A stretch of 11,558 nucleotides of DNA from an uncultured Coriobacteriia bacterium. Its GTDB lineage: Bacteria > Actinomycetota > Coriobacteriia > Coriobacteriales > QAMH01. Below are positions 6,239-11,558 of the stretch, one piece after another. The notes below the pieces were generated by a model. That model made no database searches, was not told where the DNA came from, and worked only from the letters and a program-made list of their open reading frames with translations. Every line of letters starts with the position of its first letter. Position 1 is the stretch's first letter. The translations under genes and the position numbers were made by a program. The DNA is taken from assembly GCA_949283445.1 (NCBI GenBank), contig CASDTD010000193.1, positions 1-11,558 on the forward strand. The letters run 5' to 3'.

Positions 6239-8820
6239 GACTGCACCTCCTCAACGGCGCCGCCCTTCTCCAGCAGGCGCACATCGCACACGCACTCGTT
6301 CCAGGCCATGTTGGGCGACCACACGCTGGACACGTAGTAAATCTCGTGGATGGGGTTGATCCACGGAAAGATGAGCGAGTTGTAGCTCTCGTCGCCCGTG
6401 TAGCGGCTCCACCACCCCTGGTCGAAAATCACCTGGCCGGGGTACATGCCCGGGTCGGTCACCAGCGCGCCGGAAATCTTGCCCCGGCTGTTGAACACCT
6501 CGACCACGTCGCCTTGCGCCAGCCCCTTGGCCTGCGCGTCGTCCGGGTTCATGAACACCTTGGGCGTGTTGGACTGCAGCTCCAGCATGAACGGGTTGTT
6601 CGAGTAGGTCGCGTGCACGCGGAAGAGGCTGTTGCGCGTCAGGTACGCGAACGGGTATTTCTCGCGCGCGCTCGGGTCAGCCGTATACTCGGTGTCCTCG
6701 AACGCGGGCTTGTAGCAGGGCAGCTGCTCGCCCATCTCCAAGAAGCGGTCCTCGTCCTTGTAGAACTCGATGCGCCCCGATTTCACGAAGTGCGCGGTCT
6801 TCTCGTAATCGTTGGGGCGCGACACGGTCGGGAACGGCTTGCCCTCGTGGGTCTGCTCCCAGAACGGAACCTTCTTCTCGCCGGGGTTCTCGTGCGCGAG
6901 CTTGCACGGCCCCTTCTTCAGGTCCTCCAGCGTGATGTGGTCGATGGTGGGGCCGCCCTCCCTTAAGAGCATGGAGAGCACTTCCTCGGCAACCTCTTCC
7001 GACTCATCCGGTCCGAAGGCAGGCCACTGGTCGGCGAGCGTCGCGTCGATGCGGCACGCGAGCTCCTTGCACACCCATATCTCGGGACGCGCCTGCCCCG
7101 GCGGGTCCACCATCGGCTGCATGATCTGCACCCAGGGGTGCAGCGGCGTGGTCACGAGCTCCGTCTTCTCGTACCAGCTCGGGCACGCGAACGCCACGTC
7201 GCTGTAGTCGACGGTGAGCGTGTGCTGGAACTCGAGGCAGATGACGCACTCGAGCTCCCCGGATTCTTTGGCCTGGCGCAGCCAGTTGGCCACGTTGTGC
7301 TGCTCGAAGGGGTTGCCCCACCCCACGACGAGGGCCTTGAAGCCGTGCTCGGGAAACGTCGCGCTCATGGTCTCGGTGCGCCCGTTGACCGCGTAGTGGA
7401 AGGGAGCGGAGGCGCGCTTGGCCTTTTCGGGGATGAACCACGACGCCGTGGAAAAGCGCGTCTTGTACTGCCCCACGTACGTGGAGATGCCGCCGCCCAG
7501 CTGGCCGATGTTGCCCGTCAGCGCGGCGAGCAAAGCGCAAGCCCTCCCCTTCAGGTCGCCATGGTGCCACTGCATGGCAGAGCCGCCGAAGATGATGTGC
7601 ATGGGCTTGACCGTGGCGCATTCGCGCGCGATGCGCGTGATGGTGCCTGCGGGCACGGCGGTGAGCTTTTGCGCGTGTTCGGGCGTGTACTGCTCCAGGC
7701 TCTCGCGCAGCAGCGTGAACGCCGTCTTGACGGCGCAGCGCGTGCCGTCCTTCAAGACGATCTCGCGGTCGGCTTGAAGCATCAAGTCGGGAGTCTCCCC
7801 CAGGTGCTCCGGGTCGACGGCCACGGGCCTTCCACCCTGCAGCGCCACGTACGTCTCGCGGTACGCGGGCACGCTGACCTCGGACAGCCCCTCGACATCG
7901 CGCGCCAGCACGCGCTTGCCGGTCTTGACGTCGATGAGCAGGGGCAGGTCGGTGAAGTTCGCGCAGAACCTCTTGTCGTAGAGCCCCTCGTCGATGATGT
8001 GCTTGGCCGCCGCGAGCGCGAACACGGCGTCGGTGTCGGGCTTGATCTGCACCCATTCGTCCGACTTCTCCGCCGTCGCCGAATAGTTCGGGTCGAAGCA
8101 GACCACCTTGCCGCCGGCCTCGCGCGAGTAGTTGAGGAACTGGGAATCTGGCAGGCGCGTCACCATGGGATTCGACCCGAAGATCATCGTGTAACGCGCA
8201 TCCTCCCATTCGTAGGACTCGAGCTCCTCGCTTTGGCACCCGAAAGTCTCGGGCCAGAACATCGGCAGATCGCCGTTGAGCTCGTAGCCGCCGATGGCGG
8301 ACCAGCCCATCATGTTCGTCAGGCGCACGAGCGCGCCCTTCTGCACGTGCCCGGTTCCCTGCACCTGCCAGATGACGCCGATGGAATCCGGTCCGTACCT
8401 CTCAGCGATCTCGCGCAGCTTGGACGCTGCGGTGTCGAGCGCGGTGTCCCAATCGGTCTCGACTATCTGCCCCTGCGCATCGCGCACCAGCGGCGCGGTC
8501 AGGCGCTCGGGGCCGTGAACCATCGTGTTGATGGAAAGCCCCTTCAGGCAGCCGCGCGGGTTGTAACGCTCGTACGGGTAGTCAGCCGCCTGCGAGATCA
8601 TCTTGATCTGGCCGCCCTGCACGAACGCCTTCATGCCGCAGGCGCCCGTGCAATTGGGCGCACACGTGGTCCTCACCCACTCCCCCTCAGGGGGCGTCGT
8701 TTGCGCAAGCGCCTTCGAGACCGGGATGCCGCCGGCACCGAGCGCTCCTGCGCCCGCGATGCCCAGCGCAGCTGCCGACCCGAGCTTAACGAAGCCCCTG
8801 CGCGACATAGTTTTCGACAT
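6235..8820 (-). CDS. Tat-exported molybdopterin (bis-MGD) oxidoreductase catalytic subunit, NarG-like ligand segment
   Basis: The 861-residue product starts with a Tat signal: SRRGFVKL at residues 6-13, a hydrophobic stretch, and likely cleavage after SKALAQ near residue 40. A [4Fe-4S] site follows with C53, C57, C61 and C91 (TCAPNCTGACG ... NPRGC). Residues 182-194 read NGDLPMFWPETFG and align by eye with the NarG segment SDLPPASPQTWG, making D184 the likely Mo ligand. Flanking segments (MIFGSNPMVTRLPDSQF, SDEWVQIKPDTDA) support this type II relation. The first iron-sulfur ligand is Cys where NarG has His. The C-terminal molybdopterin-binding domain includes LTRNSLFRVHATYSNNPFM and GDVVEVFNSRGK. 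The ATG is preceded by GGAGGGG. It heads the ABC operon. Sequence alone does not name the substrate; DMSO, other oxides or oxyanions are all possible. No TorD-like chaperone gene is in the window. Confidence 0.9.
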   Translation of the reverse strand: MSKTMSRRGFVKLGSAAALGIAGAGALGAGGIPVSKALAQTTPPEGEWVRTTCAPNCTGACGMKAFVQGGQIKMISQAADYPYERYNPRGCLKGLSINTMVHGPERLTAPLVRDAQGQIVETDWDTALDTAASKLREIAERYGPDSIGVIWQVQGTGHVQKGALVRLTNMMGWSAIGGYELNGDLPMFWPETFGCQSEELESYEWEDARYTMIFGSNPMVTRLPDSQFLNYSREAGGKVVCFDPNYSATAEKSDEWVQIKPDTDAVFALAAAKHIIDEGLYDKRFCANFTDLPLLIDVKTGKRVLARDVEGLSEVSVPAYRETYVALQGGRPVAVDPEHLGETPDLMLQADREIVLKDGTRCAVKTAFTLLRESLEQYTPEHAQKLTAVPAGTITRIARECATVKPMHIIFGGSAMQWHHGDLKGRACALLAALTGNIGQLGGGISTYVGQYKTRFSTASWFIPEKAKRASAPFHYAVNGRTETMSATFPEHGFKALVVGWGNPFEQHNVANWLRQAKESGELECVICLEFQHTLTVDYSDVAFACPSWYEKTELVTTPLHPWVQIMQPMVDPPGQARPEIWVCKELACRIDATLADQWPAFGPDESEEVAEEVLSMLLREGGPTIDHITLEDLKKGPCKLAHENPGEKKVPFWEQTHEGKPFPTVSRPNDYEKTAHFVKSGRIEFYKDEDRFLEMGEQLPCYKPAFEDTEYTADPSAREKYPFAYLTRNSLFRVHATYSNNPFMLELQSNTPKVFMNPDDAQAKGLAQGDVVEVFNSRGKISGALVTDPGMYPGQVIFDQGWWSRYTGDESYNSLIFPWINPIHEIYYVSSVWSPNMAWNECVCDVRLLEKGGAVEEVQS

Positions 8821-8990
8821 GTTCCCCTCCGTCGTACCTCGACGCGGAGCCTCGTGCCCCGCTTCCAGTACCCAGTATGGGAAGAAGACGAACTACTGGC
8901 AGCGGGGAAATGCCTATATCCGCATAGGGGAATCCACCCTTTCGGGCAGCCAGCGGCACAAACGGAACGAACGTCCTGGGGGAGCCGCGC
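8821..8990. promoter_or_regulatory. Upstream region of the oxidoreductase operon with inverted repeats
   Basis: The 170 bases between the response regulator gene and the A gene hold CCTAT/ATAGG (8913-8917 with 8924-8928) overlapping ATGC/GCAT (8910-8913 with 8922-8925). GGGGAA occurs twice in direct orientation around them (8904-8909 and 8927-8932). CCCA/TGGG lies nearer the gene (8871-8874 with 8878-8881), and GTCG/CGAC at 8831-8843. I see no good sigma-70 boxes and no clear terminator for the regulator gene, so read-through is possible. The repeats are plausible sites for a LuxR-type dimer. Confidence 0.35.
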
Positions 8991-9626
8991 TCAGAGCTTC
9001 ACGAGGCCATGGCGCACGGCGTACTCGAAGAGCTCGGGCTTGGAATCGATGCCCAGCTTGTGCATGATCTTGCCCTTCTGGCTTTCCACGGTCTTGACGG
9101 AAATGGAGAGGCTCGAGGCGATGTCCGCGTTCGAGTACCCCTTGACGGCGAGCGAGACAATCTCGGACTCGCGCGGAGTCAACGGCTCTATGACGTCCTC
9201 GCCTGCGGCAAGGGCGCGCTCGATGAAGCCGTCGAGCATGTCGTCGCATATGAACGATTCGCCCGCGGCGGCGCGACGCACGGCCTTGAACAGCTCCTCG
9301 TCGCTCGAGCTCTTGAGCAGATAGCCTACCGCACCGGCCTTCATGGCCTGGATGAGGTAGCCCTGCTCGTCGTGCATGGTGAGCATGACGCAGCGGGTGG
9401 GAAGCGCCGCATCGGCGATGCGCTTGGCCAACAGGATGCCGCTTCGCTCATTGCCCATGGAGATGTCGGTCAGCAGCACGTCGGGTGTCGTCTCGCGCAC
9501 CAGCTCGAACGCCTCGTCCGGGGTCGACGCTTCCCCTGCCACCTCGAAATCGGCCTGGCTTTCCAGGATCATCTTGAACCCCATGCGAACCATGGAATGG
9601 TCATCTGCCAGCACGATGCGTATCAT
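8991..9626 (-). CDS. NarL/FixJ-family response regulator (REC plus LuxR-type HTH)
   Basis: The 211-residue protein has an N-terminal receiver domain with acidic pocket D8-D9, phospho-acceptor D54 (LLTDISM), T83 and K105. A LuxR-type HTH follows at about residues 147-211. It shows PLTPRESEIVSLAVKGYSN, the IASSLSISVKTVESQK recognition region and MHKLGI. All key residues are present, so it should be an active DNA-binding regulator. Its ATG follows the kinase stop after one base (TGA-C-ATG), which implies co-translation with its partner. The oxidoreductase operon begins 170 bases downstream on the same strand. Paired LuxR regulators beside respiratory reductases are common in this group of bacteria, so control of that operon is the likely role. 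Confidence 0.93.
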   Translation of the reverse strand: MIRIVLADDHSMVRMGFKMILESQADFEVAGEASTPDEAFELVRETTPDVLLTDISMGNERSGILLAKRIADAALPTRCVMLTMHDEQGYLIQAMKAGAVGYLLKSSSDEELFKAVRRAAAGESFICDDMLDGFIERALAAGEDVIEPLTPRESEIVSLAVKGYSNADIASSLSISVKTVESQKGKIMHKLGIDSKPELFEYAVRHGLVKL

Positions 9627-9627
9627 G

Positions 9628-10749
9628 TCACGCCCCCATCTTCGCTTCGAGGGCGATGGTGGTGCCCTGCCCTTCGGCCGATGTCACCGTGAGCGTCCCG
9701 CCGATGAGCGCCGCGCGCTCCCTCATGCCCTCGAACCCCAAGCCCGTCCCCTTCACCTCGACGTTTTCCGTGTCGAACCCGCAGCCGTCGTCGGCCACGG
9801 AAAGCCGCAGCGTGCCGTCGTCCCACTTCAGCGCCACGTGCACCTGGTGGGCCCCGGCGTACTTGCAGGCGTTGGCCAGCGCCTCCTGCACGATGCGGTA
9901 CACGGCGATATCGTACCCGTTCTCCATCGGGGGGCACTCGTCGATGTCCGTCACCACCTGCAGCCCAAACGCGTCTTGCGTCGAGGCGCACAGCGATTGC
10001 AGCACGGCGGTAAGGCCCAGCTCGTCGAGCGCGACCGGCCGCAGGGACTTCGCCATGGCGGAGATGTGCGCCATGACGTCGCGCAGCAGGTCGCTTGCCC
10101 GGCCCACCACCCCGGGCCACTCGTCTTGCGGCAGGTAGCTCAAACGGCGCAGCTCCATCTGCGCGACCAGCACCTCCTGCGAGATGCCGTCGTGCAGCTC
10201 CTGGGCGATGCGCTTGCGCTCCGCCTCCTGCGCGAGCAGCAGGTTCCTGGACAGCTCGCCGTAGGCGAAACCCTCCTGCTTGCCGTGGATGCGCACCGGC
10301 GGCACGCCGCAGGCCGAAAGCCCGAATTCCTGCGCGGCGAAGCGCTGCACGATGCCGCAGAGCCCGTCGTCGAACGTGTGCAGGAAACGCTGCCCGCACA
10401 GTACGATGACCGCGATGCGCTCTTCTTCCATCAGCGGAAAACAGAAGAAGCTCTTCAGGGCCTCGGTCGTCACGATGGGATATTGGAACAGCTCGTTTTC
10501 GGGGATGTCCTCGTCGACGTTGTCGACCACGATGCCGCAGCGCAGCGCGTGGACCTTCCCCAACGCGCCGACGCCGTTGGGTAGATGGATGAGCTCGTAG
10601 CGCTCGTTGGAGCCGCCGGCGGCGTGCTCCCATCTCAAGATGGGGTCTTGCGCGTCCGGCACCACCGACATGCAGACGAACCCGAACGAGAACCGCTCCC
10701 GCAGCGCCTGCGCCGCCGCGCAGGCGCGTGCCCCGTCGACCGTCTCCAT
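9628..10749 (-). CDS. Soluble GAF-containing histidine kinase (HisKA_3 family)
   Basis: A 373-residue kinase without membrane helices. A GAF-like sensor domain covers about residues 15-145, with the typical GVGALGKVHALRCGIVVDNV segment. A coiled-coil linker leads to the HisKA_3 dimerisation helix RKRIAQELHDGISQ, with phospho-acceptor H186. The HATPase domain has an N-box EALANACKYA (N293), VADDGCGFD, and GTGLGFEGMRER. I chose the ATG at 10749 because AGAGGA (10757-10762) lies seven bases upstream of it, whereas the ATG at 10755 leaves only one base. Several Cys lie in the sensor region (C26, C71, C103, C118, C131, C147) and could bind a cofactor or sense redox, but they do not form a known motif. 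It shares the operon with the downstream regulator and follows the LCP gene by 22 bases. Confidence 0.92.
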   Translation of the reverse strand: METVDGARACAAAQALRERFSFGFVCMSVVPDAQDPILRWEHAAGGSNERYELIHLPNGVGALGKVHALRCGIVVDNVDEDIPENELFQYPIVTTEALKSFFCFPLMEEERIAVIVLCGQRFLHTFDDGLCGIVQRFAAQEFGLSACGVPPVRIHGKQEGFAYGELSRNLLLAQEAERKRIAQELHDGISQEVLVAQMELRRLSYLPQDEWPGVVGRASDLLRDVMAHISAMAKSLRPVALDELGLTAVLQSLCASTQDAFGLQVVTDIDECPPMENGYDIAVYRIVQEALANACKYAGAHQVHVALKWDDGTLRLSVADDGCGFDTENVEVKGTGLGFEGMRERAALIGGTLTVTSAEGQGTTIALEAKMGA

Positions 10750-10771
10750 ACGCATATCCTCTCGAATCTCC

Positions 10772-11558
10772 CTAGCCGTTGGGGTCCTGGCCGGCCTCGA
10801 CGCGGCTCATCATGGCCGCCCAGGCATCATCATCGAGAATCTGGTAGCTCACTCCCCCGATGTACTCGCCATAGGCCGGCGCGGAAGCCGAATACATCTT
10901 ATCGGTGTCCATGCCGCGCATCGCAAGCGCGAGCTGTGCCATCTTCCACGCGGGCATGTTGGTCTCGATGCACTTCGAGACGGTGTACACCTGCCCCGGC
11001 ACCATGAAGAACGGCTGTTTCATGATCTTCTTCACGATGGCCTTCATGAGGTTGCGCTGGTTTTCCGTACGTTGGTAATCGCCACGTGCATAGGCCCCTT
11101 GGTCGGGCGGATTGCCATGACGGCAACGCGCGAGCACGAGCGCCTCTTTGCCGTTGATTTTCACGGCGTCACCCGCCGGCACCGTCACGCCCGCGTAATA
11201 CGTGCCTTCCGGCACCTTGACGGTCACGCCGCCCAAATCATCGACAAGATCTTTGAAGCCGCTGAAGTAGATGCACGCGTAATAGGAAATGGGAACGCCC
11301 GCTACGTCGCTTGCCGCATCGATAATGCCGGAAATACCGTTATGCGCAAGCGCTGCGTTGAGCTTGCCCTGTCCATGCCCCTCGATATCCACGAGCAAGT
11401 CGCGCGGCAGCGAGACGAACGTCACCTGTTTGGCGCCCTCGTCGACGCGGCAGAGCATGATGCTATCCGCACGCGAAACACTGCCGTCTTCGTTGCGGCT
11501 GTCGCTGCCCAAAAGCAGCACGTAATAGGGCTGACCAAAACCCGGCCCGCTCACGCTG
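10772..11558 (-). CDS. LytR-CpsA-Psr (LCP) family cell-wall glycopolymer transferase, C-terminal 261 residues (truncated by window edge)
   Basis: The frame runs open to the right edge, so the N-terminus, where the cytosolic tail and membrane helix are expected, is missing. A GTG at 11552-11554 could be mistaken for the start, but homologues continue upstream of it. Family motifs are clear: YYVLLLGSDSR, RADSIMLCRVD, VSLPRDLLVDI, GKLNAALAHNG, a VKVPEG turn, ALVLARCRH, and RGDYQRTENQRNLMKAI. The last two contain the Arg residues that bind the polyprenyl pyrophosphate. LCP enzymes attach wall polymers such as teichoic acid or capsule to peptidoglycan outside the membrane. The kinase gene follows closely on the same strand, which may be simple proximity rather than a functional link. 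Confidence 0.92.
   Translation of the reverse strand, partial: SVSGPGFGQPYYVLLLGSDSRNEDGSVSRADSIMLCRVDEGAKQVTFVSLPRDLLVDIEGHGQGKLNAALAHNGISGIIDAASDVAGVPISYYACIYFSGFKDLVDDLGGVTVKVPEGTYYAGVTVPAGDAVKINGKEALVLARCRHGNPPDQGAYARGDYQRTENQRNLMKAIVKKIMKQPFFMVPGQVYTVSKCIETNMPAWKMAQLALAMRGMDTDKMYSASAPAYGEYIGGVSYQILDDDAWAAMMSRVEAGQDPNG

Noticed and set aside
7004..8239. Minus-strand open frame of 411 codons inside the A subunit gene
   Set aside because: It is a frame-shifted reading of the catalytic subunit with a low-complexity Arg/Ala/Gly product.
7138..9324. Plus-strand open frame of 728 codons
   Set aside because: It lies opposite the A subunit and regulator genes, is Arg/His/Gly-rich, has no domain, and is a high-GC shadow.
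9376..10584. Plus-strand open frame of 402 codons
   Set aside because: It is antisense to the kinase and regulator genes, whose motifs are complete on the minus strand.

Overview
The window most likely comes from a high-GC anaerobic actinobacterium of the Coriobacteriia/Eggerthellaceae type. This is an inference from gene content: a Tat-exported molybdopterin oxidoreductase with ferredoxin-like and NrfD-like subunits, a LuxR-type two-component pair beside it, and an LCP cell-wall enzyme. GC-rich codon choice produces many long shadow frames. No ribosomal or marker gene fixes the species.

Layout, left to right. (1) 1-783, minus strand: the first 261 residues of an integral membrane protein with a Cys-rich C-terminal motif, cut by the left edge. 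(2) 815-1463, minus strand: a compact toxin-antitoxin operon of the HI1419/HI1420 type, with a RelE/HigB-like toxin upstream of a HigA-like antitoxin. It has a recognisable promoter and a candidate operator. (3) 1464-1976: about 510 bases without a convincing gene. They hold a coding-like minus-strand fragment without a start codon and a striking run of small hairpins. (4) 1977-4258, plus strand: a likely two-gene unit. The first gene is an EVE/PUA-like plus Mrr PD-(D/E)xK nuclease; the second is a 414-residue, mostly helical protein I do not recognise. Regions 2-4 are visibly more AT-rich than what follows and look like an inserted defence island. (5) 4308-8820, minus strand: a terminator and a three-gene molybdoenzyme operon (catalytic A, four-cluster iron-sulfur B, ten-helix NrfD-like C). 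(6) 8821-8990: its upstream region, with inverted repeats. (7) 8991-10749, minus strand: a LuxR-family response regulator and a soluble GAF-containing histidine kinase. (8) 10772-11558, minus strand: a LytR-CpsA-Psr protein cut by the right edge.

How it works together. The kinase and regulator sit directly upstream of the oxidoreductase operon on the same strand, so they probably control it. The A subunit would be exported folded by Tat and reduce (or oxidise) a substrate outside the membrane. B would carry electrons to or from A, and C would exchange them with the quinone pool. The A subunit has the NarG-like 'GDLP' segment, which suggests an Asp molybdenum ligand, yet its partners are PsrB/NrfD-like. 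Its substrate cannot be read from the sequence. The most novel material is the Mrr-like nuclease with its unknown partner and the structured region just upstream.
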